DNA of 64,000 nucleotides, from contig NZ_CP047355.1 of NCBI RefSeq assembly GCF_030408815.1, positions 62,001-126,000 of the forward strand, written 5' to 3'. Below are positions 18,538-26,787 of this stretch, one piece after another (the first letter of the stretch is position 1; every line of letters begins with the position of its first letter). The stretch is from Corynebacterium freiburgense. Lineage in GTDB: Bacteria > Actinomycetota > Actinomycetes > Mycobacteriales > Mycobacteriaceae. Under the pieces are notes generated by a model that had not been told where the DNA came from, made no database searches, and worked only from the letters and a program-made list of their open reading frames with translations. The position numbers were made by a program, and so were the translations under genes.

Positions 18538-19451
18538 GGGCGATCAAATTTTTCCTGACGCCCTAACTTGTGTAATTTAAGCCATTCAATAAAGCCCGCT
18601 GGGTCACGTTGTTGCACGAGGAAGAACCAACCAAAGCGCGCGTATTCCTGTGGAAGCAGGTGGCGCATTCCAGGTTGATTCATTAAATATCCCCGGTTGC
18701 GGTACGTAAAGTAGCGTTTTTGTGCATTGTCTGGGTATTGGGTATGCATTCTGCCTCGGAGTATCGGTTTGAATTCATCCGAGCCATCGGGGTGGAGGTA
18801 TGCAGCTGTGAGGCACGTGCCAAATTTTAAGCCTGAACGTACAAGCCGGCGGTGGTATTCGACTTCGTCTCCTCGGATAAACAGTCGGAAATCTGGAACC
18901 CCAATCCGTTCGATAGCATAACTGCTAATTAGGGCGCCATTGAACAAAGATGCGATGCCGGGTAAAAGATCGTCTTCGGGATTTTTGGGATCAATAAGTT
19001 CAGAGCGCCACCGCCGCCATTCAATTCCTCGACGCAAGGGAAATGCTAGGCGGTCCGGATTTTCCAAATTGCAGACGACTGGTGATATTTCTTCTAAATT
19101 ATGTTTTGCGGCACAATGTAACAATGTTGTGAGCACGTCGCTGTCTTCCGGTTGGCCGTCATCATCAGCGCACCATACTGCTTCTGCGCCGAGCGCTAAA
19201 GCTGTAAGGAACCCGTAAGCGAAGCCTCCGGCCCCTCCTAGATTTCGGTGCGAGGCTAAGTATATTCCCCTTTCACCTGCTATTTCTTCAACTGCCTGCG
19301 CCACTTCCGGCTCATTGCCATTATCGACCACAATGATCCAATGCGCGGGAGTTGTTTGGGAGGCTACAACGTCAAGGGAGTGGCGGAGGAGTTCTGCTCG
19401 TTGGTGGGTGACGATAACGGCTGCAATGGTGTCGGTTGGGGAAAGAGGCAT
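18534..19451 (-). CDS. glfT1: Galactofuranosyltransferase GlfT1-like (GT2)
   Basis: A GT-A fold enzyme: 'IAAVIVTHQRAELLRHSLDVV' at the N-terminus, 'IIVVDNGN', 'NLGGAGGFAYGF', the metal-binding 'WCADDDGQPED', and the acceptor or base region 'FIRGDEVEYHRRL' with 'FTYRNRGYLM'. The order and motifs match Rv3782/GlfT1, which adds the first galactofuranose residues to the decaprenyl-linked rhamnose-GlcNAc primer. The wzt/wzm exporter 4-6 kb away is its usual companion. The ATG at 19451 ('MPLSPTDTIAAV') is preferred over 19508. Confidence 0.9.
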   Translation of the reverse strand: MPLSPTDTIAAVIVTHQRAELLRHSLDVVASQTTPAHWIIVVDNGNEPEVAQAVEEIAGERGIYLASHRNLGGAGGFAYGFLTALALGAEAVWCADDDGQPEDSDVLTTLLHCAAKHNLEEISPVVCNLENPDRLAFPLRRGIEWRRWRSELIDPKNPEDDLLPGIASLFNGALISSYAIERIGVPDFRLFIRGDEVEYHRRLVRSGLKFGTCLTAAYLHPDGSDEFKPILRGRMHTQYPDNAQKRYFTYRNRGYLMNQPGMRHLLPQEYARFGWFFLVQQRDPAGFIEWLKLHKLGRQEKFDRP

Positions 19452-19647
19452 GCCTGTATTCTCCCACATTTGTAATTTCGCGACCCACCCAAGAGTGAGA
19501 TTGCACACTTTTAAAATATGTGCGCAAGTGAGTAATTGTGATCTGGTTTAGTAAAAAATGCTGGACAAAACCCGAATTTTTTACTTTGATGAACTCGAAA
19601 ATACCCCCGAATTGAATCAATCATATTCAGTTCTTAGTTCGCTCAAA

Positions 19648-19666
19648 TAAGTGTAGCCTAAACTCG
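19648..19666. promoter_or_regulatory. DtxR/MntR-type box before the metal transporter
   Basis: The 19 bases starting TAAGTGTAGCCTAAA match the DtxR consensus TTAGGTTAGSCTAACCTAA at 13 positions by eye, including the TAGCCTAA core. The site ends 6 bp before the mntA start codon, so a metal-loaded repressor there would block expression. C. diphtheriae mntABCD is known to be regulated by the DtxR-family protein MntR; which regulator acts here is inference. Confidence 0.45.
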
Positions 19667-19672
19667 GAGTTC

Positions 19673-20665
19673 ATGGGAACCAACTTCAATAAAAAGATCA
19701 GCCGCCGCGGGTTTTTCCGTGGCGTTACAGCAACGATTGCCGCCTGTGTTTGCGCGGGTAGTCTTGCTGCTTGCAGTACAAGCGACGTTGAGAGCAAAGT
19801 AGATTCACCAGCTGGAGACTCCAAAGCAATTACCGTGTTCGCGACCACTGGGTATATTGGTGACGCGGTGAAGAACATTGCTCCTGATGCAGATGTAACG
19901 ATTATGGTTGGTCCTGGTGGCGATCCCCATACCTACCAGCCAACAACTCAGGACATTTCGAAGATCCAAGAGTCTGACCTGGTGTTCTGGACTGGTCTGC
20001 ATATGGAAGCACAAATGATTGATCAATTGGAAGCCCAAGGAGATCGTCAAGTAGCTGTTGGTGAATCAATTCCAAAAGAAGACCTTTTGGATTGGCCAGA
20101 ACTCGGCGAGGGTGGGGAAAAGCTCTACGACCCACACATTTGGAATAGTACGTCCAACTGGAAGCACGTAGTTGACGCAATTGCCAAAAAGCTCAGTGAG
20201 ACTGATGCTGCAAACGCGGATACCTACAAGAAAAATGCCGAGAAGTACTCCAAGGAAATCGACGAAACCGCTGCATACGTAAAAGAACAAATTGACGCCA
20301 TCCCGGAGGAAAAGCGCATCCTTATCACCGGTCACGATGCGTTTAACTACTTTGGTAAGCAATTCGGAGTAGAAATTCACGCAACTGACTTTGTGACCTC
20401 CGAGTCTGAGCTTTCTGCCACAGAGCTTACGGAGTTGGGCGAGTTTATTGCAGAAAAGAAGATCAAGACGATCTTCCAAGATAACCTCGCGAATCCGCAG
20501 GCAATTAACTCCCTGAAGGAGACTGTGCAGTCAAAGGGCTGGCAGGTAGAGATTTCCGATAAAGAACTCTATGCGGACTCACTTGGTGCAAATGCTCCAA
20601 CCGATACCTATATCGGGATTATGAAGTACAACGCGGATGCGATCCGTGCCGCGCTTGCAGGCTAA
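19673..20665 (+). CDS. mntA: Metal ABC transporter substrate-binding lipoprotein (Mn/Zn type)
   Basis: A 330-residue cluster-9 binding protein. The N-terminus combines a twin-arginine-like 'SRRGFF' (residues 10-15) with a lipobox 'LAAC' whose Cys is residue 34. Likely metal ligands are His86 ('DPHTYQP'), His155 ('DPHIW'), His221 ('GHDAFNYF') and Asp302 ('ADSLG'). A third-site His is common in zinc binders and TroA, whereas PsaA-type manganese binders have Glu, so the metal may be zinc or manganese. First gene of the mntABCD-type operon. It captures the ion outside the membrane and delivers it to the permeases. Confidence 0.92.
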   Translation: MGTNFNKKISRRGFFRGVTATIAACVCAGSLAACSTSDVESKVDSPAGDSKAITVFATTGYIGDAVKNIAPDADVTIMVGPGGDPHTYQPTTQDISKIQESDLVFWTGLHMEAQMIDQLEAQGDRQVAVGESIPKEDLLDWPELGEGGEKLYDPHIWNSTSNWKHVVDAIAKKLSETDAANADTYKKNAEKYSKEIDETAAYVKEQIDAIPEEKRILITGHDAFNYFGKQFGVEIHATDFVTSESELSATELTELGEFIAEKKIKTIFQDNLANPQAINSLKETVQSKGWQVEISDKELYADSLGANAPTDTYIGIMKYNADAIRAALAG

Positions 20666-20674
20666 AACCTTTTC

Positions 20675-20702
20675 ATCGACGCCTCATTTACGGGGCGTCG
20701 AT
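20675..20702 (+). terminator. Intercistronic hairpin between mntA and mntB
   Basis: A 9-bp stem ATCGACGCC/GGCGTCGAT with a 10-nt loop, directly after the mntA stop. No T-run follows, so it is more likely an mRNA-stability or partial-attenuation element that allows more binding protein than transporter. Confidence 0.55.
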
Positions 20703-20725
20703 ACGCATGCTTAAAGAAGGAAGAC

Positions 20726-21439
20726 ATGGACGCGCTCAGCATTGCTGGTTTGAATGTTGCCTATGGGAGTTATCGTGTAATCGAAGATGTAAGCATGAAG
20801 GTCCCCATGGGTTCGGTTATGGGGCTTATTGGCCCGAATGGTGCAGGTAAATCCACCATTATGAAAGCCGCAATTGACCTGATCCCAAGGCAATCTGGAA
20901 ATGTTGCCTTATTTGACCAACCGCTCGATGCGGTACGTGACCGTGTTGCCTATATGCCGCAGGCGGCATCGGTTGACTGGGATTACCCGATTACCGTTGA
21001 ACAAGTCGTTGGAATGGGGCTGTATTCCAAGCTTGGTTGGTTCCGTCGGATGACTCCAGAGCAACGAGGGCAGATCACCACTGTTCTTGAACGAGTAGGT
21101 ATTCCTGAGCTGGCAAAACGACAAATTTCCGAGCTGTCCGGTGGACAACGCCGAAGGGTCTTTGTTGCCAGGATTTTGGTGCAGGCACCAGACCTCTACC
21201 TCCTTGATGAACCATTTGCTGGGGTGGATGCCGCTAGTGAACGAGTAATTCGTGGTGTGTTGCACGGTCTTCGAGACGATGGCGCCACCATCGTTATTGT
21301 TCACCACGACCTTTCGACGGTTTCAGAATTCTGTGATCACGTAACAATAGTGAACCGTACTTTAATTTCTACTGGTCCAATTGAGCAGGCCTTTACCCGT
21401 GAACACGTTAATGAAGCTTTTGGTCTGGGGCTGATGTAA
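20726..21439 (+). CDS. mntB: Metal ABC transporter ATPase
   Basis: A 237-residue ATPase: Walker A 'GPNGAGKST', signature 'LSGGQRRRVFVAR', Walker B 'LYLLDEPFAGVD' and H-loop 'VIVHHDLST'. The 'SVDWDYPITVEQVVGMG' segment is typical of the Mn/Zn/Fe chelate transporter ATPases. It starts at an ATG at 20726, 60 bp after mntA, with a GAAGGAAG ribosome site, and abuts mntC with no gap. It powers import of the ion bound by MntA. Confidence 0.95.
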   Translation: MDALSIAGLNVAYGSYRVIEDVSMKVPMGSVMGLIGPNGAGKSTIMKAAIDLIPRQSGNVALFDQPLDAVRDRVAYMPQAASVDWDYPITVEQVVGMGLYSKLGWFRRMTPEQRGQITTVLERVGIPELAKRQISELSGGQRRRVFVARILVQAPDLYLLDEPFAGVDAASERVIRGVLHGLRDDGATIVIVHHDLSTVSEFCDHVTIVNRTLISTGPIEQAFTREHVNEAFGLGLM

Positions 21440-22315
21440 ATGAGCCTTTTGGATTTTCTCGCCGAGTTTTCCTATCGCCGGATTATTTATGGCACGGTGC
21501 TTATTGGTGCTTGTTCGGGTGCCATGGGTGCATTTTTATACTTGCGGAAACAATCATTAATGTCTGACGTGATTGGTCACTCTGCAACTCCAGGTGTGAT
21601 GGGCGCGTTCTTGTTTGTCGGGCTTTCTCCGTTGATGTTTGATGGCAGGTCCATGCCGATTATTACGCTTGGCGCACTGGTCACTGGACTACTAGCAGTA
21701 GTACTTGCCAATAAAGTGGCGGAGACTACCCGTATTGGAATCGACGCCACTATGGCCGTTATGCTTTCGCTTTTTTTGGGTGGTGGTTTGTTACTACTGC
21801 AAATTATTCAACGGAGTCGCATCCGCGGAAAAGGCGGCATAGAAGAGTTAATGTTCGGTAATGCTGCAACATTAACCAATTTGGATGTGGTGACGATTGC
21901 TGTGGTGAGTGGCGTAGTGTTGTTGTCTCTGATTGCGTTTTGGCGTCCGTTTACATTAATGACCTTTGATCCATTAATGGGGCGAGTTGCCGGAATGCCT
22001 ATGCATTGGCTGGATCCGCTGCTCTTTGGGCTAATAGTGTTGGCCATTGTAATTGGTGTAAAAGCCGTAGGACTTATTCTTATGATCGCGTTCGCGGTAT
22101 TTCCTCCCGCGGCTGCGCGCCAGTTTTCACGCACGGTAGCTCGCATGGCGTTCCTTTCGGGCTTGTTTGGTGCCGTTGCGGCAGTGCTTGGAACCTATAT
22201 TTCTGTAGCGGTTGGCAAAATTCCCACAGGTCCAGCGATCGTGCTGGTACTGAGTGTCATTGTCGTAGTTTCTATGATTTTTGCACCGAAACGATCAGGG
22301 GTGGCGGTTTCATGA
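21440..22315 (+). CDS. mntC: Metal ABC transporter permease
   Basis: A 291-residue ABC-3 family permease with eight or nine spans. Conserved family segments include 'GACSGAMGAFLYLRKQSLMSDVIGHSATPG' and 'FDPLMGRVAGMP', then 'VGLILMIAFAVFPPAAAR'. It starts directly after the mntB stop and overlaps mntD by ATGA. Two different permeases (MntC and MntD) most likely form the heterodimeric channel, as in C. diphtheriae MntABCD. Confidence 0.93.
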   Translation: MSLLDFLAEFSYRRIIYGTVLIGACSGAMGAFLYLRKQSLMSDVIGHSATPGVMGAFLFVGLSPLMFDGRSMPIITLGALVTGLLAVVLANKVAETTRIGIDATMAVMLSLFLGGGLLLLQIIQRSRIRGKGGIEELMFGNAATLTNLDVVTIAVVSGVVLLSLIAFWRPFTLMTFDPLMGRVAGMPMHWLDPLLFGLIVLAIVIGVKAVGLILMIAFAVFPPAAARQFSRTVARMAFLSGLFGAVAAVLGTYISVAVGKIPTGPAIVLVLSVIVVVSMIFAPKRSGVAVS

Positions 22316-23160
22316 GTTTCGCAGTTTCTGTAGCAGTGCTTGCCGCTGTTGTTTCTGTTACGTGTGCTTTGCCGGGTGTAGTGTTGGTTTTGCGTAGGCA
22401 AGCAATGCTTTCTGACGCCCTCGCACACGCGGTTCTACCAGGCATTGCGATCGCCGCTATTTGGGCAGGATCACCGCGTTCGCCACTTTTAATAATCGGC
22501 GCAACTATCGGTGGAGTGGTGGTTATCGCCGCAACCGAATGGTTGCGTGGACGAGGCCGATTTACTGAAGATTCTGCCACTGGTTTAATTTTCCCGGCCT
22601 TTTTTGCCATCGGCGTGATTATTATTTCCACCCGGCTAACCACCTCCACAATTTCCGAACACACTGTGCTTGTTGGTGATCTTAATATCGCGGCATTAAC
22701 ACACTGGATTGTTGGTGGGTTAGATCTTGGCCCGAAAGATGCATGGGTTGTTGGTGCAGTTGGACTTTTGATGGCAACAGTGCTGCTATTAGCTCAACGA
22801 CCTCTAACAATCTCTACATTTGATCCGGTATTTGCTACGGCCATTGGTATTAAGCAACGTGTTCTGAACTACGTCATTATGGTGCTGGTATCACTCACTG
22901 TGGTAGTTGCGTTTAATACAGCTGGTGCAGTGCTCGTTGTTGCGCTGATGATTGTGCCTGCTGCAACTGCGTTATTGGTCACGAATTCCCAAGGCGCAAT
23001 GTTTATGGTCACGATGCTTGTGGCACTGGTGAGTTCCCAGGTGGGATTTTGGGTCGCATATCAATTAGATGCGGCAACATCTCCAACTATGGCACTAGTG
23101 AATGGGATTATATTTCTGGTTATATGGCTATTTATGCGAGTAAAAGCGGTGCGAGGATAA
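22312..23160 (+). CDS. mntD: Metal ABC transporter permease
   Basis: A 282-residue ABC-3 permease similar in layout to MntC: 'CALPGVVLVLRRQAMLSDALAHAVLPG' near the start, 'STFDPVFATAIGI' and 'TAGAVLVVALMIVPAATALL' later. The ATG at 22312 overlaps the mntC stop, which fixes the start; longer upstream reading in this frame lies inside mntC and is not coding. It completes the transporter. The next gene starts 24 bp on and may be read through. Confidence 0.93.
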   Translation: MSFAVSVAVLAAVVSVTCALPGVVLVLRRQAMLSDALAHAVLPGIAIAAIWAGSPRSPLLIIGATIGGVVVIAATEWLRGRGRFTEDSATGLIFPAFFAIGVIIISTRLTTSTISEHTVLVGDLNIAALTHWIVGGLDLGPKDAWVVGAVGLLMATVLLLAQRPLTISTFDPVFATAIGIKQRVLNYVIMVLVSLTVVVAFNTAGAVLVVALMIVPAATALLVTNSQGAMFMVTMLVALVSSQVGFWVAYQLDAATSPTMALVNGIIFLVIWLFMRVKAVRG

Positions 23161-23184
23161 CAAGTTTTTAGCTATCGTGGCGAT

Positions 23185-23733
23185 ATGAGTACCGCACTAC
23201 TAATCATCGATGTCCAAGATTCGTTCCGGAAAATTCCTAGTTGGGAAGGGATATCGGATCCGGACATTGCCGCCAAGATAGCGAGACTTGTGGACCATGC
23301 CAGAATGAAAAAACACTTTATTGTTTGGGTGCTTCATGCCGACCTAGGCACCAGGGGGCCTTTCGATCCGGCGAATGGTTTGGTGCAGCTCCAGCCGGGT
23401 CTTGTTCCCAAAAGTGGGGAACCAGTCATTACAAAAACCAGCCACAATGCATTTACCACTACAAACTTGCAGCAAATGTTGACGTTTCGGGGCGTCGATA
23501 CTATTCAAGTCGCAGGAATTCGTACTGAACAATGTGTAGAAACCACCGCTCGTTTAGCCTCGGATCTGGGCTATGAGGTGGAACTAATTAAAGATGCAAC
23601 TGCAACCCACCCCCTTACGGTCCGCGGCCGGGAAACCCCCATCCCAGCAATGGAGGTTATTGACCAAACATGCAACGTGCTTTCGGGTCGCTTTGCCAAA
23701 ATCACTACTATTGCAGAAGTATTGGCTAGTTAG
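23185..23733 (+). CDS. Isochorismatase-family cysteine hydrolase
   Basis: A 182-residue hydrolase. 'ALLIIDVQDSF' gives the catalytic Asp, 'ITKTSHNAF' the Lys and 'AGIRTEQCVETTARLASDLGY' the nucleophilic Cys of the family. 'DATATHPLTVRG' follows. The fold covers nicotinamidase, N-carbamoyl hydrolases and isochorismatases, so the substrate is open. No signal, so cytoplasmic. It follows mntD in the same direction and overlaps the wzt stop by 8 bp on the opposite strand. Confidence 0.9.
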   Translation: MSTALLIIDVQDSFRKIPSWEGISDPDIAAKIARLVDHARMKKHFIVWVLHADLGTRGPFDPANGLVQLQPGLVPKSGEPVITKTSHNAFTTTNLQQMLTFRGVDTIQVAGIRTEQCVETTARLASDLGYEVELIKDATATHPLTVRGRETPIPAMEVIDQTCNVLSGRFAKITTIAEVLAS

Positions 23734-24544
23734 ACTTTTTAGCAGCAGCCTCCGCTTTTTCTTTTTCCATGCGTTCCATTAATCGACGAACATGGTCTGC
23801 GGCGCCTTTGCCTTCATAAGCCTCAACGATGTCATCGACTGCTCCAGCCTGACGGATTTCGCCGTGATCTACCCAAAGCGCGGAATCACATAACTGGGCC
23901 AGAAAGTCATTTGAGTGGGATGCGAACACCAAGATACCAGAACGTTCGACAAGCTCTTGTAATCGTGTGCGAGCCTTAGCCATAAACGCTGCGTCAACGG
24001 CACCAATACCTTCATCGAGGAGAAGGATCTCAGGTTCGATAGAAGTGACGACGCCCAGGGCTAAGCGAATGCGCATACCCGTGGAGTATGTTCGCAACGG
24101 CATTGAAAGATATTCGCCAAGTTCGGAAAAGTCGGCGATCTCATCCATTTTTTCTTTCATTTGTTTCCGGGTTTGGCCAAGAAACAAACCACGAATAATA
24201 ATATTTTCGTATCCAGAAATCTCCGGGTCCATGCCCACGCCTAAGTCGAAAACGGGTGCGACGCGACCATCGATCAGTGCGGAACCACGTGTTGGTTCGT
24301 AAATGCCTGACAATAACCGCAAGAGAGTAGATTTCCCCGCGCCATTGTGGCCCACCAACCCAACACGATCACCTTCCCTGAGGTGAAGATTAATATTTTT
24401 AAGAGCCTCGACGACCACAACATTGTTTGAGTTGCGACCAATTGCTCCACCCGCTGCGCCGAGGAACGCCTTTTTCATTGAGCGAGACTTAGCATCAAAG
24501 ATGGGAAAGTCGACGCAGGCATTGTAGGTATCAATGGAGACCAT
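23726..24544 (-). CDS. wzt: Galactan exporter ATPase Wzt (RfbE type)
   Basis: A 272-residue ABC-2 polysaccharide-export ATPase. The N-terminal 'VDFPIFDAKSRSMKKAF' is typical of RfbE/TagH proteins. Walker A 'GHNGAGKST', the signature 'YSTGMRIRLALG' and Walker B 'ILLLDEGIGAVD' follow. Unlike O-antigen Wzt proteins it has no long C-terminal sugar-binding domain. The mycobacterial counterpart Rv3781 works with Rv3783 to carry lipid-linked galactan across the membrane. It lies 22 bp after wzm and near glfT1, the same set as in mycobacteria. Confidence 0.93.
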   Translation of the reverse strand: MVSIDTYNACVDFPIFDAKSRSMKKAFLGAAGGAIGRNSNNVVVVEALKNINLHLREGDRVGLVGHNGAGKSTLLRLLSGIYEPTRGSALIDGRVAPVFDLGVGMDPEISGYENIIIRGLFLGQTRKQMKEKMDEIADFSELGEYLSMPLRTYSTGMRIRLALGVVTSIEPEILLLDEGIGAVDAAFMAKARTRLQELVERSGILVFASHSNDFLAQLCDSALWVDHGEIRQAGAVDDIVEAYEGKGAADHVRRLMERMEKEKAEAAAKKSN

Positions 24545-24566
24545 TAGAGTAGTGCCTTTCCCTTTA

Positions 24567-25511
24567 CTAAACCCAATAACTGACGCGGAAACGCCATTGC
24601 TTCATTGCTAATAAGGCTAAGATTAGACCACCAAAGGTGCAGCCAATAACTACCCACCAATGGTAGGCAGGGAGGTCTACACCAATGAGCGGTGCTCGCA
24701 CGACCTCCATATAGTGATATAAAGGATTGAGTTCGGCAATTCGGGCGCGAGATTCAATTTCGCCTCCTTGTTCCTTCAATGTTTGAGTGGTCCAAACGAT
24801 GGGCGTCACATAGAACAGCAACTGTGTCAGTGCCTCCAAAAGGGGGGAGACATCGCGGTATCTTGTTGCTACAATCCCAAAAAACATAGATACCCAAACG
24901 CCGTTCAATATAAGAAGAAATAAAGCGGGAAATGCGAGAAGTACTTGCCATCCTAAAGGTCTTGGGAAAACTAGCATAAGTACTACCCAAATAACCATGT
25001 TGTGTGCCAAGAATAGTGTTTGTTTCCACACTAGGCGATAAACGTGAACTGATAATGCGGAAGGAAGTTGTTTAATTAAACCTTCATTATCAATAAAAAT
25101 GTCTGAGCCTTCTTTAATGGCGCCTGAGATAAAATTCCACATGATCAAACCTACGGTCACGTGCGGAAGAAACTCTGCTACCGGTATTTTAAATAACACT
25201 GAATAAAGTAGCCCGAGTGCTAATGCCATGACCCCAGTGGCGATTGTTATCCATAACGGCCCAAGGACACTTCGACGATACCGCTGTTTAATGTCTTGCC
25301 AACCTAACTGAAGCCACAACTCATGTTGGCGAAAACCTCTTACAAGATCCAACCAAGCGGCACGAAAAGTTTTGGACTGCGATGTTGGGGCGTGGGCAGG
25401 ATCAATCCTTGTAATTCGCTTAATATCTTCCTGCCGAAACCTTTTAGATACTAATTCTGACACAAAGTCCACACTAGCTGTATAGTCGCGCAAATCGGGT
25501 GAAGCAGGCAT
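24567..25511 (-). CDS. wzm: Galactan exporter permease Wzm (RfbD type)
   Basis: An ABC-2 permease of about 314 residues. A cytoplasmic N-terminal region ends in 'LWLQLGWQDIKQRYRRSVLGPLW', followed by six spans including 'IATGVMALALGLLYSVLF' and 'LLFYVTPIVWTTQTL', then 'LNPLYHYMEVVRAPLIG', the family signature. It pairs with Wzt to flip lipid-linked galactan. The ATG at 25511 is chosen; a GTG at 25532 gives seven more residues. Its start faces the aminotransferase-fold gene at 25552 with a very short divergent spacer. Confidence 0.92.
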   Translation of the reverse strand: MPASPDLRDYTASVDFVSELVSKRFRQEDIKRITRIDPAHAPTSQSKTFRAAWLDLVRGFRQHELWLQLGWQDIKQRYRRSVLGPLWITIATGVMALALGLLYSVLFKIPVAEFLPHVTVGLIMWNFISGAIKEGSDIFIDNEGLIKQLPSALSVHVYRLVWKQTLFLAHNMVIWVVLMLVFPRPLGWQVLLAFPALFLLILNGVWVSMFFGIVATRYRDVSPLLEALTQLLFYVTPIVWTTQTLKEQGGEIESRARIAELNPLYHYMEVVRAPLIGVDLPAYHWWVVIGCTFGGLILALLAMKQWRFRVSYWV

Positions 25512-25551
25512 ACTAGGTGGGTATCTTCGCACGGCAAGGAGTGAGTAGCAG

Positions 25552-26787
25552 ATGGTGTTTGACGTAGCCCGAGTACGCGGGCTTTACGTCTCCTTGAGTG
25601 ACGGTTGGACTTACCTCAACGCTCATGAGAGCCCCCAAATACCTGAAAAGGTCTCTGGCGCAGTAGCGCGTTCCTTCCGCATGTCTCCTTCGGTTGCGCA
25701 GGTGGAGCCCTCTACAGGTTCACATTCGCGTTCGCAGGAGCGCGGGCGTCCCCTAGGGCGAAGTTTCGCGGCATCAGCACGTTGGGCGATTGCGGACCTA
25801 GTAGGCGCATCAGCCGAATGTGTTGTGCTCGGCCCAAGTTTGGAAGTGCTGTATCGTTCATTAGCTGATGCGCTACCATTCCGGTCGCACAGCGTTGTGC
25901 TTTCACAGGCAGATTCTCCGCTGCTTACACAGCCGTTTCAGCGTTCAGATATCGAGGTTGCATGGGCGCAGCCAGATCTAGGTACAGGCGATCTCCCAGA
26001 CTGGCAATTCCGCAGTTTGATTACGGGAGGGACCCGTCTCGTTTCCTTTGCGGCGGCACACCCGTATGTAGGCAGTGTTGTTCCAGTGGAAGATATCTGC
26101 AATATAGTTCACGAGCGCTCCCGCGCCTGGGTTTTGGTAGATGCGACAGCAGTTATCGGATATCGGCCCATTGATATGGATGCTTGGGGTGTAGACATAC
26201 TGGCATTCGATTGTGCCGCAATGGGTGGCCCAAATGTCGCTGCACTGGTCTTTCGTGATAAATCAATGTTCCCAAGATTAACCTCATTACGCGAAGGCGT
26301 AGAGGGGCCCGAAAAACTGGAACTTGGAAAGATGTCTTACGGCCTGCTTGGCGGTGTTGCAACACTTGTGGATCACCTTGCGGATTTGGATGAAGATGCC
26401 TATGGCAAGCGACGCCGTCGCCTGCATGTAAGCATGCAAGAGCTAAATTCTTATCTGCGCACCCTGAATAATTATGCAATTGAGTCATTGCGTGGGTTGT
26501 CACGTGTGCATTTGGTGGGAATTTCCGGCGAAGCAGCTGAATATGGTGATGTAAGTCGAATCGATAGGGTGCCACGTCTCACCTTTGTCATCCACAATGT
26601 GCCAGCAGACACCGTTCAACAGCGGCTTGCAGCCAATGGGCTTGTCACTACCGTAAGTCCCAGTGATCCACTGCTAAATGCTATGGGTGTAGAAGACGCC
26701 GGGGGTGCTGTGACCATTGGATTGGCGCCGTTCAACACTACAAACGATATTGACCAACTCACCAGAGTTGTGGCGTCGTTGGCTTAG
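25552..26787 (+). CDS. Class V aminotransferase-fold protein lacking the PLP lysine (Rv3778c-like position)
   Basis: A 411-residue protein of the cysteine desulfurase/aminotransferase class V fold: 'GWTYLNAHESPQIPEKV', 'VLVDATAVIGYRPIDMDAWGVDILAFDCAAMGGPNVAALVF' and a C-terminal domain ending 'VTIGLAPFNTTNDID'. In SufS-type enzymes the region after 'DF-AFSGHK-YGP' carries the lysine that binds PLP. Here the aligned residues read DCAAMGGP, so the lysine is replaced by Ala. It may bind PLP weakly or have a non-enzymatic role. It has a good AAGGAG site and lies between wzm and the oxidoreductase, as the Rv3777-Rv3778c pair does near Rv3781-Rv3783. Confidence 0.85.
   Translation: MVFDVARVRGLYVSLSDGWTYLNAHESPQIPEKVSGAVARSFRMSPSVAQVEPSTGSHSRSQERGRPLGRSFAASARWAIADLVGASAECVVLGPSLEVLYRSLADALPFRSHSVVLSQADSPLLTQPFQRSDIEVAWAQPDLGTGDLPDWQFRSLITGGTRLVSFAAAHPYVGSVVPVEDICNIVHERSRAWVLVDATAVIGYRPIDMDAWGVDILAFDCAAMGGPNVAALVFRDKSMFPRLTSLREGVEGPEKLELGKMSYGLLGGVATLVDHLADLDEDAYGKRRRRLHVSMQELNSYLRTLNNYAIESLRGLSRVHLVGISGEAAEYGDVSRIDRVPRLTFVIHNVPADTVQQRLAANGLVTTVSPSDPLLNAMGVEDAGGAVTIGLAPFNTTNDIDQLTRVVASLA

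Noticed and set aside
19551..19584. Inverted repeat GTAAAAAAT/ATTTTTTAC upstream of mntA
   Set aside because: Only A/T-rich 9-bp arms with a 16-nt loop in AT-rich DNA; could be chance, so no function is claimed.
22006..22312. Extended N-terminus for mntD
   Set aside because: The reading lies inside mntC in another frame; the ATGA overlap at 22312 fixes the start.
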